From Bacteroidota bacterium (lineage in GTDB: Bacteria > Bacteroidota > Bacteroidia > Cytophagales > Cytophagaceae), in contig JAEWAY010000037.1 in NCBI GenBank assembly GCA_023391415.1, positions 1-56,202 of the forward strand: a DNA stretch of 56,202 bases, given 5' to 3'. Position 1 is the first letter of the stretch, and every line of letters starts with the position of its first letter. Below the pieces are notes generated by a model. That model was not told where the DNA came from. It was given only the letters and a program-made list of their open reading frames with translations, and searched no databases. Below, one piece after another: positions 17,115-26,016 of this stretch. Position numbers and translations under genes: made by a program.

Positions 17115-18728
17115 ATGCTTCGATTTTTATTCCTCTTTTGCGTGGCTTTATCATGTCACGTTACGGTTCAAGCCCAGGATCTGGCCCGCGGGGCGGATAT
17201 TAGCTGGCTTTCGGAAATGGAAGCTTCCGGCAGAGTGTGGCGTGATAGCAATGGCGTACAAAAAGACCTGCTGGATATACTGCCGGACTATTGCGTCAAC
17301 TCCATCCGGCTGCGGGCTTGGGTTGACCCGAGTGGAGGATGGAGTGGCAAGAGCGACGTGGTCAATCTGTCCAAAAGAGCTGTCGCCAAAGGCTACCGTC
17401 TCATGATTGATTTTCATTATAGCGATTCCTGGGCCGATCCCGGACAGCAAAACAAACCCGCGGCCTGGGCTGGATACACTATGGGACAATTGATACAGGC
17501 TGTATACGATCATACGTACGATGTATTGGCGACTCTGAAAACCGAAGGAATTACGCCCGAATGGGTACAGGTGGGCAATGAAACCAACGATGGTATGCTC
17601 TGGCCGGAGGGCAGGGCCTCGGCCAACAACGCGAATATGGTCAACTACGCCCGTTTTGTAGATAGCGGATACCAGGCTGTAAAGGATGTATTTCCGGAAG
17701 CCAAAGTATTGGCGCATGTAGCCAATGGTTACGACAACGCTCTTTTTCGCTGGAATATCGGCGGTCTGGTCGCTAACAACGCCCGATTCGACGCCATAGC
17801 CATGTCCATGTATCCCGAATCTGGAAATACGCCTGACTGGCAGGACTACGCGGCGCGGACGCTGGCCAACGCGGAGGATATGATCAGCCGGTACGGCAAA
17901 GAGATCATGATTTCTGAAATAGGTATGCCTACCAATCAGCCGCGAGTGGCCCGGCAATTCGTAGAGCAGGTCATCCGCGACCTGCGATCGATCCAGGAGG
18001 ACAAGGGATTGGGAGTGTTTTGGTGGGAGCCGCAGGCGTATAACTGGCGGGGATATGGCAAAGTAGCCTGGCGCGGCGATGTCGGAGCGGGCGCGTATCA
18101 GGCGACCGAGGCGATGAAAGGTTTTCAGTATAACTGCCAGGAATCGGTTGTCACTACCGTACCTACGACATTTATAGTGGATATGACAGGGCAAGATACC
18201 GGTCAGGGTGTATATATTACCGGAGATATGACTTCAACTTCGGCAGGGGGAGATTGGCGGTTGTTGCCCATGACGGCCATGGGCGACAATCGCTATGCCC
18301 GGACCATCGCCATGCGGCCCGGACAGACGGGGGCTTATTATTACCTGAACGGAAATGACTGGTCCGCGAGAGAGACCGTACCTGCGGCCTGCGCGGTCTG
18401 GTGGAATGTAGACAGAGGATACGATATTCCGGCTATGGACGCGTACGCGATCAACGATGCCTGGGAGCGCTGCGAATCTATTATTACCGATATGTATCAT
18501 GTTCGTAACGAGCGATTCAAGGTCTATCCCAATCCATTTGAAGATTCCTTCACGCTTGATCTTGCTCTGCCCTCGGAATACACGATTACGAGCATGGAAA
18601 ATGTTTACATAATGTCGGGTTACTGCTCGGAGACATGCGAAGTCGGCGATCAGCTTCCGTCAGGAACTTATATTCTGCGGTTAAAAAATCGATCGGAAGC
18701 AAAAGTGATGAAACTGGTGAAGCGATAG
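17115..18728 (+). CDS. Secreted GH53 endo-beta-1,4-galactanase with T9SS sorting domain
   Basis: About 537 aa. GH53 enzymes cut beta-1,4-galactan side chains of pectin (type I arabinogalactan). The catalytic domain (about 22-340) shows GADISWLSEME, SIRLRAWVDPSGGWSG, LMIDFHYSDSWADPG, VQVGNETNDGMLWPEG with acid/base E156, and ISEIGMPT with nucleophile E268. A beta-sandwich module (about 350-450, VYITGDMTSTSAGGDWRLLPM) resembles a starch-binding-like accessory domain. The last ~75 residues (FKVYPNPFEDSFTL to VMKLVKR) are a T9SS C-terminal sorting domain, so it is exported to the cell surface. I chose the ATG at 17115 because a signal peptide starts there (MLRFLFLFCVALSCHVTVQAQ). No SusCD genes accompany it. 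Confidence 0.92.
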   Translation: MLRFLFLFCVALSCHVTVQAQDLARGADISWLSEMEASGRVWRDSNGVQKDLLDILPDYCVNSIRLRAWVDPSGGWSGKSDVVNLSKRAVAKGYRLMIDFHYSDSWADPGQQNKPAAWAGYTMGQLIQAVYDHTYDVLATLKTEGITPEWVQVGNETNDGMLWPEGRASANNANMVNYARFVDSGYQAVKDVFPEAKVLAHVANGYDNALFRWNIGGLVANNARFDAIAMSMYPESGNTPDWQDYAARTLANAEDMISRYGKEIMISEIGMPTNQPRVARQFVEQVIRDLRSIQEDKGLGVFWWEPQAYNWRGYGKVAWRGDVGAGAYQATEAMKGFQYNCQESVVTTVPTTFIVDMTGQDTGQGVYITGDMTSTSAGGDWRLLPMTAMGDNRYARTIAMRPGQTGAYYYLNGNDWSARETVPAACAVWWNVDRGYDIPAMDAYAINDAWERCESIITDMYHVRNERFKVYPNPFEDSFTLDLALPSEYTITSMENVYIMSGYCSETCEVGDQLPSGTYILRLKNRSEAKVMKLVKR

Positions 18729-18915
18729 GGATTATTCAGTGAAATAGCATAGCGATTCTATTCTGGCGCTACGCTGTTCAGGCGTTGTTGAAAAGTGAAT
18801 TGATAGACGACCCGCCGCGAAAAAAGGGGAGACCGGAAAGAGGAGAGCGACACTCCTTTGTTTCGATCTCCCTTTCATGAGAGGCGCTCGCTACGGGTAC
18901 GCCGCGCGGCCGGAT

Positions 18916-19254
18916 TTAGGCTTTGCGGACAAATTCCGATTTCAGAGCCATAGATCCGAATCCGTCGATTCTACAATCAATATTGTGATCCCCTTCGGTC
19001 AATCGGATCTTTTTAACCTTTGTTCCCGCTTTGACTGGCCTGGGAGCGCCTTTTACAGGCAAATCCTTGATAACGATTACCGAATCTCCGTCCTGCAAGA
19101 TAGTGCCATTGGCGTCCTTTACCACAAGACCAGACGGCTCCTCCGCTATATCCGCCGGATCCCATTCGTGGCCGCACTCCGGACACATCATCAGGTTTCC
19201 GCTGGGGTATGGATAAGGAGAGTTGCAATTCGGGCAGGGTTTGGTATCTGACAT
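18916..19254 (-). CDS. yjdM: YjdM (PhnA-like) zinc-ribbon protein
   Basis: A 112-aa protein of the YjdM/PhnA family. The N-terminal zinc ribbon is KPCPNCNSPYPY then MMCPECGHEW (two CxxC pairs). The C-terminal SH3-like domain carries VVKDANGTILQDGDSVIVIKDLPVKG, KAGTKVKKIRL, DHNIDCRIDGFGSMALKSEFVRK. The old name (alkylphosphonate uptake) is misleading, since the role is not established. It is monocistronic, and its C-terminal sequence is canonical. Confidence 0.93.
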   Translation of the reverse strand: MSDTKPCPNCNSPYPYPSGNLMMCPECGHEWDPADIAEEPSGLVVKDANGTILQDGDSVIVIKDLPVKGAPRPVKAGTKVKKIRLTEGDHNIDCRIDGFGSMALKSEFVRKA

Positions 19255-19384
19255 GCTACTATTGTTTTATTGAGATGAACATAAATCGCAATCTACTAAT
19301 TTTTTGATGAAAAACGGAATGAGGGTCTGCGCGCTTCGTAAACAAGGGGCCGCGTGGGATTGGTAATCATGATACTTGGGGCTC

Positions 19385-19481
19385 GATACAATACCAATAT
19401 GGCGCGATTGTAAGTCTTACTTATCTGTTTTTTCCAGAACCATGTCCCAGAGTTTCAATACCAATATGGTGCGATTATAAG
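19385..19481 (-). CRISPR. Minimal CRISPR: two 30-nt repeats and one 37-nt spacer
   Basis: Copies at 19452-19481 and 19385-19414 share 26 of 30 bases and flank a 37-nt unique spacer (19415-19451). Read on the minus strand the first copy ends in ATTGAAAC, the classic 8-nt crRNA handle of type I-B/III repeats. It contains a small ACCA-TAT-TGGT stem, where Cas6 would cut. The second copy is altered at its handle (ATTGTATC), as terminal repeats usually are. An AT-rich stretch to the right could be the leader. No further copies lie at the expected phase on either side. A solitary cas6 lies about 6.5 kb away. Confidence 0.65.
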
Positions 19482-19790
19482 TTGTTATGCTTTGGGTGCT
19501 AAAATGTCCAAAATCAGGCATATGACAAAAGAAAATGGATTTATTTTCTTGAAAAAAATCGTCGATCAGTATTTTATGTTTTTTCCGTTTTTTTAGGATT
19601 ACGCGGCCCTGTTTTGACATGATCGACGACTTCAAGGAGTATGGCTAGTCGATCATATAGCGTGAATGTTTTCAGGTTGTGGAACATATGGACCATGTTA
19701 TGGTTGAATAGAACGCGAGGCGGTAAACTAAATAACCTGGCGCTATCGGATGATTGAGAGCGATACTGGACGATAAAGGCGGGAAGGCGT

Positions 19791-19824
19791 AAAAAAAGGG
19801 ACCGGAAATAATCCTGATCCCTTT
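19791..19824 (-). terminator. Terminator of tRNA-Leu
   Basis: On the minus strand a 7-bp stem AAAGGGA / TCCCTTT with an inner GGA/TCC pair is followed by a T-run (seven T in total). It starts 4 bases after the tRNA 3' end. Confidence 0.88.
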
Positions 19825-19827
19825 GTG

Positions 19828-19911
19828 TACCCAGAGCCGGAGTCGAACCGGCATGTCCTTGCGGACATTGGTGTTTGAGACCAACGCGTCTACCAATTCC
19901 GCCATCTGGGC
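19828..19911 (-). tRNA. tRNA-Leu (anticodon CAA)
   Basis: An 84-nt class II tRNA on the minus strand. The acceptor GCCCAGA pairs with TCTGGGT. The anticodon stem TTGGT/ACCAA holds the loop CTCAAAC, giving anticodon CAA. The long variable arm TGTCCGCAAGGACA and the T-arm GCCGGTTCGACTCCGGC are both present. CCA is not encoded. Confidence 0.97.
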
Positions 19912-19942
19912 ATGTTAGAAAAACAAATTTCCTAACGGGATG

Positions 19943-19973
19943 CAAAGCTAGAATTTCTCTTTTATATTCCCAA
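19943..19973 (-). promoter_or_regulatory. Promoter of tRNA-Leu
   Basis: On the minus strand the -7 box TAGCTTTG (19943-19950) and a TTG at 19971-19973 are 20 bases apart, the Bacteroidota primary sigma-factor consensus. It lies about 32 bases upstream of the tRNA. Confidence 0.8.
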
Positions 19974-20351
19974 TAGTTGAACATTTTTTTATTAAAATAT
20001 TTATTGCTAATTGAGATACTTGTATAGTTGTTAATGACGGATGTTTGATTACTAGATGTTTATATGTGTGATAATCTTTAGTCTCGCGTAGATCCGGCAA
20101 GGGAGGGAATCGTTCAGAAGGGAAACCGGAAAAGTTAATTCCAGGTGGTATGGTGTAATAGTCGAGGATTTGAGATCTGGCTGTCGCTATTCAGATATAA
20201 AGTTGATTCAGCGGCGGTTTCCGATAAGGGACAGACCTTTGCCGGGGTAATCGCGTGTACGCTTTCTTCGCGTATCGGATATGGTATCTAAAAGATTTTT
20301 GTTCCGCGCTATATTATATGAGGCGCTTCTTTCAAAAGTTTATACTTTTTG

Positions 20352-20359
20352 TAAATTTG
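20352..20359 (+). promoter_or_regulatory. Candidate promoter -7 box of aconitase
   Basis: TAAATTTG matches TAnnTTTG and lies 46 bases upstream of the aconitase ATG. No clear -33 TTG is present. The remaining 19974-20351 has no gene I can support. Confidence 0.55.
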
Positions 20360-20405
20360 CAGGCTTATAAACATAATTCATCTTTTTAAACATAATTGTA
20401 AAACT

Positions 20406-22667
20406 ATGGCGTTTGATTTTGATATGATCAAGGCTGTGTATGCCCGAATGGGTGAGCGTGTGGAGGCAGCCAGAAAGGTGGTTGGGAAACCCCTTACTCT
20501 AACCGAGAAGATTTTATACAGCCATCTCTATGACGGGATACCGGTGACGGGGTTTGAAAGAGGAAAGTCATACGTGGACTTCGCGCCCGACCGGGTCGCC
20601 ATGCAGGACGCTACCGCTCAAATGGCATTGTTACAATTTATGTCCGCGGGTAAGAAGAAAGTGGCGGTTCCGTCTACCGTGCATTGCGATCACCTGATTC
20701 AGGCGGAGCTTGGCGCGAAAAAAGACCTTGAAACCGCCAATAATGTGAATAAGGAAGTATATGATTTTCTCGCTTCCGTATCGAACAAATACGGTATCGG
20801 GTTCTGGAAGCCCGGAGCGGGTATCATTCACCAGGTAGTGATTGAAAACTACGCGTTTCCAGGAGGCATGATGATCGGTACCGATTCTCATACGCCCAAC
20901 GCCGGTGGTCTTGGCATGCTCGCTATTGGCGTCGGCGGAGCCGACGCGGTAGACGTGATGGCCGGAATGGCCTGGGAACTGAAGTTTCCAAAGGTGATCG
21001 GCGTTAAGCTGACAGGGAAGCTTAACGGCTGGACTTCCGCCAAAGACGTGATTCTCAAAGTCGCGGGTATTCTTACCGTAAGTGGCGGTACCGGCGCGAT
21101 TGTCGAATATTTTGGCGAGGGCGCGGAAAGCCTGAGCTGTACCGGTAAAGGCACCATTTGCAACATGGGCGCGGAAATCGGAGCGACTACTTCCGTGTTC
21201 GCGTACGACTCTAAAATGAAAGCCTATCTCGAAAGTACCGAGCGCGCGGATATCGCCGCCGAAGCCGATAAGGTCGCGAAGTACCTGAGAGCGGACGATG
21301 AAGTATACGCCAATCCCGCGGCTTACTTTGATCAGTTGATCGAAATCAACCTTTCCGAGCTGGAGCCGCATGTCAATGGACCGTTTACTCCGGACGCCGC
21401 TTGGCCAATCTCACGATTCGCCGAAGCTGTACGCGCCAAGGGATGGCCTGAAAAACTGGAAGTGGGACTGATCGGGTCATGTACCAATTCTTCCTACGAA
21501 GATATTACCAGAGCCGCTTCCGTCGCCGAGCAGGCGATCACTAAAAACCTGAAAGCGAAATCCGAGTTTACCATTACTCCAGGCTCCGAACTGGTCCGTT
21601 ATACGACTGAACGGGATGGCCTGTTGAAAATATTTGATCAAATGGGCGGAGTCGTCATGGCGAACGCGTGTGGTCCGTGTATTGGCCAATGGGCGAGACA
21701 TACCGACGATCCGACCAGGAGAAATTCCATCATTACCTCATTCAACAGAAACTTCGCGAAGAGAAACGACGGAAACCCCAATACGCACGCGTTTGTGGCT
21801 TCTCCCGAGATTGTGACCGCTTTCGCCATCGCTGGAGATCTTACTTTCAATCCCCTGAAAGATACGTTGAAGAATGAAAAGGGAGAGGAAGTAATGCTGG
21901 ACGAGCCGAAAGGCGTTGAGCTTCCTGTCAATGGTTTCGCGGTGGAAGACGCCGGATATCAGGCGCCCGCGGAAGACGGTAGTGGCGTGCAGGTAATCGT
22001 CGCTCCTGATTCAAACAGGTTACAGTTGCTCGATCCCTTCAAACCATGGGAAAAAACGGATCTTAAAGGATTGCGTTTGTTGATCAAGGTGAAAGGAAAA
22101 TGTACTACGGACCATATCTCCATGGCCGGTCCCTGGTTGAAGTACAGAGGACATCTGGACAATATTTCAAACAACCTCTTGATTGGCGCTATCAACATAT
22201 TCAATGACTCCGCGAATAAAGTAAAAAATCAGCTTAGCGGTGAACATGGCGAAGTGCCGGCGACCGCCAGAGCGTATAAAGCCGCGGGAATCGGTTCCAT
22301 TGTGATCGGAGATCAGAATTACGGTGAAGGTTCTTCCAGAGAGCACGCCGCGATGGAGCCAAGACACCTTGGCGTCCGCGCGATCATCGTGAAGTCGTTC
22401 GCGCGTATTCATGAAACCAACCTCAAAAAGCAAGGCATGCTCGCCCTTACGTTCGCCGACACGGCTGACTATGACAAGATCAAGGAAGACGATACCTTCG
22501 ATATTCTTGGTCTTACAGAATTCGCGCCGGGCAAACCGCTGACTTTGGTGGCGAATCATATCGACGGAACAAAAGATGAAATCCTGCTGAATCATACCTA
22601 CAATGAAGGACAGATTCAGTGGTTCAAAGCTGGTTCCGCTCTGAACATGATCGCTCAAAAAAGCTAA
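20406..22667 (+). CDS. acnA: Aconitate hydratase
   Basis: A 753-aa [4Fe-4S] enzyme that interconverts citrate and isocitrate in the TCA cycle, of the compact type related to mitochondrial aconitase. Cluster ligands are C359 (LIGSCTNSS) and C422/C425 (ANACGPCIGQW). Substrate and active-site segments include PSTVHCDHLIQ, GTDSHTPNAGGLGMLAIGVGGADAVD and the swivel-domain GSSREHAAMEPRHLG. The length matches the family and the gene looks intact. It is monocistronic, with its own promoter box and a strong terminator. GCG-rich codon use is typical of this chromosome. Confidence 0.97.
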   Translation: MAFDFDMIKAVYARMGERVEAARKVVGKPLTLTEKILYSHLYDGIPVTGFERGKSYVDFAPDRVAMQDATAQMALLQFMSAGKKKVAVPSTVHCDHLIQAELGAKKDLETANNVNKEVYDFLASVSNKYGIGFWKPGAGIIHQVVIENYAFPGGMMIGTDSHTPNAGGLGMLAIGVGGADAVDVMAGMAWELKFPKVIGVKLTGKLNGWTSAKDVILKVAGILTVSGGTGAIVEYFGEGAESLSCTGKGTICNMGAEIGATTSVFAYDSKMKAYLESTERADIAAEADKVAKYLRADDEVYANPAAYFDQLIEINLSELEPHVNGPFTPDAAWPISRFAEAVRAKGWPEKLEVGLIGSCTNSSYEDITRAASVAEQAITKNLKAKSEFTITPGSELVRYTTERDGLLKIFDQMGGVVMANACGPCIGQWARHTDDPTRRNSIITSFNRNFAKRNDGNPNTHAFVASPEIVTAFAIAGDLTFNPLKDTLKNEKGEEVMLDEPKGVELPVNGFAVEDAGYQAPAEDGSGVQVIVAPDSNRLQLLDPFKPWEKTDLKGLRLLIKVKGKCTTDHISMAGPWLKYRGHLDNISNNLLIGAINIFNDSANKVKNQLSGEHGEVPATARAYKAAGIGSIVIGDQNYGEGSSREHAAMEPRHLGVRAIIVKSFARIHETNLKKQGMLALTFADTADYDKIKEDDTFDILGLTEFAPGKPLTLVANHIDGTKDEILLNHTYNEGQIQWFKAGSALNMIAQKS

Positions 22668-22690
22668 GGGGAATAACTTAGATTTAGATG

Positions 22691-22731
22691 AAAAAAGGGG
22701 TCGCTACCGGGAGGAAGCGGCCCCTTTTCTT
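22691..22731 (+). terminator. Terminator of aconitase
   Basis: An 11-bp stem AAGGGGTCGCT / AGCGGCCCCTT (one G-T pair position) with a short loop is flanked by an A-run and followed by TTCTTT, 24 bases after the aconitase stop. Confidence 0.88.
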
Positions 22732-22791
22732 TATGACAGGATGCCCGCGAAGGTCGGCTACGCGGGATGAAATGACAATGAAGGCGCGTGT

Positions 22792-23694
22792 TTACTTCAT
22801 TTTACTCCTTTTTACCAGATAGGCTTGTAGTATTCCTTCGAGGCCTTGGGAAATATCCGCTTCCACAAAATCGATCTTGAATTGTCCCGCCCGAAGCTTT
22901 AACTGATCAAAGTAAGTTTTGATCGATTGTTGATAGAATTCCCGGACTTGGGAAGGCTGCACTTTGATTTTTTCGCCGCTTTCGATATCCTTGAATATAT
23001 AGGGGCGGTCTTTAAAGTTTAACTTGGTTTCAGTTTCCGAATCGAATACGTGAAAAAGCAGTACTTCGTGGTTGTTGTGTTTGAGGTGCTGCAACGCGGA
23101 AAACAGCGCGTCTTTTTCCCGCGTATTTTCAAACATGTCGCTGAATATAATCACGAGAGAACGTTTATGTATTTTGTCCGCCATTTGATGAAGCACATGG
23201 CTGACCGCGGTTTTTTTATCCGCTGGAGGGCGCTGTAGCAACTGTTCCAGCAGTATCATGAGCGTATGGACATGGCCCGGGGTCGACTTTACCGGTGTAT
23301 TCCGCTCTATTTCCTCCGAAAAGGTAGTGAGCCCTACGGCGTCGCGTTGTCTCTGGAGCATATAGGCGAGCGAAGCGGCCGCGAGGATGCTGAACGTGAT
23401 TTTTCCGTAATTATCCAAAGGGTAGTACATGGAGGAAGAAGTGTCTATTAATATGTGGCAGCGGAGATTGGTTTCTTCCTCATAGCGTTTGGTATAGAGC
23501 CGGTCAGTCTTGCCATACGCCTTCCAGTCGATATGTCGTGTACTTTCTCCGCTGTTGTACAGGCGGTGTTCCGCGAATTCTACCGAAAAACCATGGTAAG
23601 GAGATTTGTGAAGTCCGGTTATAAAGCCCTCTACAAGCTGGCGGGCCAAAAATTCAATATTGCCGTATTTGCGAACCTTGCTTAAGTCAATCAT
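22792..23694 (-). CDS. DUF58 domain protein (MoxR-associated)
   Basis: A 300-aa soluble protein of the DUF58 family. The signature is FAEHRLYNSGESTRHIDWKAYGKTDRLYTKRYEEETNL, followed by a von Willebrand A-like fold with a MIDAS-type start HILIDTSSSMYY and later VIIFSDMF. Family members usually sit beside a MoxR ATPase and BatA/BatB-type proteins and are thought to help assemble or mature envelope complexes. Here no MoxR gene is adjacent, so it is a stand-alone copy. No membrane helix is seen. Confidence 0.9.
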   Translation of the reverse strand: MIDLSKVRKYGNIEFLARQLVEGFITGLHKSPYHGFSVEFAEHRLYNSGESTRHIDWKAYGKTDRLYTKRYEEETNLRCHILIDTSSSMYYPLDNYGKITFSILAAASLAYMLQRQRDAVGLTTFSEEIERNTPVKSTPGHVHTLMILLEQLLQRPPADKKTAVSHVLHQMADKIHKRSLVIIFSDMFENTREKDALFSALQHLKHNNHEVLLFHVFDSETETKLNFKDRPYIFKDIESGEKIKVQPSQVREFYQQSIKTYFDQLKLRAGQFKIDFVEADISQGLEGILQAYLVKRSKMK

Positions 23695-23771
23695 ATATGT
23701 ACTTTCATGAAATCTGAAAAGACCCCGGACACAAAATAGTTATTCTTGTTCACACAATCAAAATCCATTCT

Positions 23772-24200
23772 CTAAAAAGGCGCGGGCGTATCGGAATAGT
23801 CTATGCTCGCCGAGTCTCCGGATAAGGAATCCTCCGGTATTTCCGATACTACCCTGATCTCTACAGGAGCGATTCCTGTTTCTACCAGACCGATCCGCTC
23901 GGCCGCGGCTTTGGACAAGTCGATAATCCTCCGGTGAATATAAGGCCCTCTGTCGTTTACGCGTACATAGACGGACTTGTCGTTTTTTAGATTGGTTACT
24001 TTTAAAAGCGTATTGAATGGAAGAAGCTTATGAGCCGCGGTCATCGCGGTCATGTCAAACGTCTCGCCGGAAGCGGTCGCGCGTCCGTGAAATTTTTTAC
24101 CATAAAAACTAGCGATTCCCCGTTCAGTATATCCGTCGCGCGTGGTAAAGGACAGATGCAGAAAAGCGGCTAACGCGATAATCGGGTATATAAGTCGCAT
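23772..24200 (-). CDS. RlpA-like septal ring lytic transglycosylase family protein
   Basis: About 142 aa with a double-psi beta-barrel. Hallmarks are ERGIASFYGKKFHGRATASGETFDMTAMTAAHKLLPFNTLLKVTNLKNDKSVYVRVNDRGPY and RIIDLSKAAAERIGL, which include the conserved D and H of RlpA. A signal peptide (MRLIYPIIALAAFLHLSF) favours the ATG at 24200; an in-frame ATG at 24242 would add 14 residues. RlpA proteins cleave denuded glycan strands of peptidoglycan. The C-terminal SPOR domain of E. coli RlpA is absent, as in many Bacteroidota. Confidence 0.9.
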   Translation of the reverse strand: MRLIYPIIALAAFLHLSFTTRDGYTERGIASFYGKKFHGRATASGETFDMTAMTAAHKLLPFNTLLKVTNLKNDKSVYVRVNDRGPYIHRRIIDLSKAAAERIGLVETGIAPVEIRVVSEIPEDSLSGDSASIDYSDTPAPF

Positions 24201-24353
24201 TTTCTCAAAACGCCGGAAAAGAAAAAATAGTTTGTTAGTCAAATAAAAAATCGTCGTATGTAATTTTTTTTATAAAAATTAATTATTTACTTTGATACTT
24301 TCCTAAAAAAACTATAAATTTACCTTTACTGAAGAACTTTAAAAATACGGACT

Positions 24354-24716
24354 GTGGAAGAGAATAAAGATCAAGACAAAGTGGAAATTTACTCTCAGAG
24401 AGTAAGAGCTGGTAAGAGGACTTATTTTTTTGACATCAAATCAACTCGTTCTAACGATTATTATCTTACAATAACCGAGAGCAAGAGGCGATTTAAAGAT
24501 GAGGGATTCTTTTACGAAAAGCATAAGATCTTTTTATACAAAGAAGATTTTCATAAGTTCATCGAGGCTTTGCAGCAAAGTATCGACCATGTCAAGAATG
24601 AGCTGTTGCCGGACGTAGACTTTAGTCAGTTCGAGAGCAGGGATGAAGAAGAGGATGATACATATGAAAAAACCAACGGTTCCGCTTCAGAGGATAGTGA
24701 ATTAAAGTGGGAGTAG
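24354..24716 (+). CDS. PUR family DNA/RNA-binding protein (DUF3276)
   Basis: A 120-aa protein with a single PUR-alpha-like repeat: VEIYSQRVRAGKRTYFFDIKSTRSNDYYLTITESKRRF, then FYEKHKIFLYKEDFHKFIEALQQSIDHV. Bacteroidota PUR proteins bind single-stranded GGN-rich nucleic acid. The C-terminal 25 residues are highly acidic. The start is a GTG at 24354. A strong terminator follows 20 bases after the stop, and ychF lies next on the same strand. Confidence 0.93.
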   Translation: MEENKDQDKVEIYSQRVRAGKRTYFFDIKSTRSNDYYLTITESKRRFKDEGFFYEKHKIFLYKEDFHKFIEALQQSIDHVKNELLPDVDFSQFESRDEEEDDTYEKTNGSASEDSELKWE

Positions 24717-24736
24717 TCGATTCCCCTAAAAATAGA

Positions 24737-24770
24737 AAGAGCTTCCTGTATGAACGGGAAGCTTTTTTTA
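24737..24770 (+). terminator. Terminator of the PUR gene
   Basis: A 7-bp stem AGCTTCC / GGAAGCT with an 11-nt loop is followed by TTTTTTT, starting 20 bases after the stop codon. Confidence 0.9.
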
Positions 24771-24829
24771 TTGTTAAATGATCGCGTTTTTTAATAAGTT
24801 TGAACCGAATTAGAGGAATTAGTTTTTAA

Positions 24830-25927
24830 ATGGGACTACAATGTGGTATAGTCGGATTGCCGAACGTAGGCAAATCGACGCTTTTTAACGCTTTGTCCAA
24901 CGCTAAGGCGGAAGCGGCCAATTATCCTTTTTGTACAATTGAGCCGAATGTGGGAGTGATCACCGTGCCGGATGAGCGCCTGGACGTATTGAACGACTTG
25001 GTAAAACCCCAGAGGGTATTGCCTACCGTTATCGAATTTGTAGATATCGCGGGTCTGGTCAAAGGAGCTAGTAAGGGAGAAGGCCTGGGAAATAAATTTC
25101 TTGGTAATATTCGTGAAGTCGACGCGATCATTCATGTCGTACGCTGTTTTGAAGATCCCAATGTCGTTCATGTCGCGGGCAAGGTCGATCCGGTTGCCGA
25201 TAAGGAAATTATCGACGCCGAATTGCAGTTGAAAGACCTGGAATCGGTTGATAAAAAGATTCAGCGCGTCGAAAAACCGGCCAAAGTGGGCGACGCGAAA
25301 GCGAAAAAGGAGTTGGAAATACTGAAGCGCTATAAGGGACACCTGGAATCAGGTCAAAACGCTCGCTCGCTGGAAGTGTACGAAGAGGAGAAGGAAGCGA
25401 TCGCCGACCTACAGCTACTGACGGTAAAACCGGTAATATACGTGGCCAATGTGGAGGAAGAGTCTTTGTTGACCGGTAATCAGTATGTAGATCAGCTAAA
25501 GGAAGCGATAAAGCATGAACAGGCGGAAGTCATCGTGGTATCCGCGGGGCTTGAATCGCAGATCGCCGAGTTTACGGATCCTGAAGAAAAGAAAATGTTT
25601 TTGGGGGAATATGGTCTGGAAGAGTCCGGGTTGAACAAACTTATAAAAGCTTCGTATAAGTTGTTAAATTTGATTACGTATTTTACAGCCGGCGAAAAGG
25701 AAGTGCGCGCCTGGACTATACGCGAGGGATGGAAAGCGCCTCAGGCGGCGGGAGTTATACACTCCGACTTTGAAAAAGGCTTTATCAAGGCTGAGGTAAT
25801 CAAACTGGAGGACTTTAAGCAGTATAAAACGGAATCCGCCTGTCGGGACGCTGGCAGGATTCATATAGAAGGAAAAGAATACCTGGTGCGGGATGGAGAC
25901 ATCATGCATTTTAGATTTAACGTCTGA
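24830..25927 (+). CDS. ychF: Redox-regulated ATPase YchF
   Basis: A 365-aa Obg-family P-loop protein that prefers ATP over GTP and associates with ribosomes. G1 is GLPNVGKST (9-17), G3 is DIAGLVKGASKGEGLGNKFL, and the G4 position reads YVANVEEES, as in YchF rather than NKxD. The C-terminal TGS domain includes LITYFTAGEKEVRAWTI, GVIHSDFEKGFIKAEVI and VRDGDIMHFRFNV. The length is standard. Confidence 0.97.
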   Translation: MGLQCGIVGLPNVGKSTLFNALSNAKAEAANYPFCTIEPNVGVITVPDERLDVLNDLVKPQRVLPTVIEFVDIAGLVKGASKGEGLGNKFLGNIREVDAIIHVVRCFEDPNVVHVAGKVDPVADKEIIDAELQLKDLESVDKKIQRVEKPAKVGDAKAKKELEILKRYKGHLESGQNARSLEVYEEEKEAIADLQLLTVKPVIYVANVEEESLLTGNQYVDQLKEAIKHEQAEVIVVSAGLESQIAEFTDPEEKKMFLGEYGLEESGLNKLIKASYKLLNLITYFTAGEKEVRAWTIREGWKAPQAAGVIHSDFEKGFIKAEVIKLEDFKQYKTESACRDAGRIHIEGKEYLVRDGDIMHFRFNV

Positions 25928-26016
25928 AACAATTAGAAATAATTGAAGGTTATTTCCAAAGTAAATAATTTGTGATAATTAATAGTTTAGTGTTAATTTT
26001 TTAAATTTTTTTCATC

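Noticed and set aside
19417..19635. A 72-aa open frame on the minus strand
   Set aside because: Its C-terminal third is encoded by the CRISPR repeat and spacer and the rest by the AT-rich presumed leader. It has no family features, so it is probably chance.
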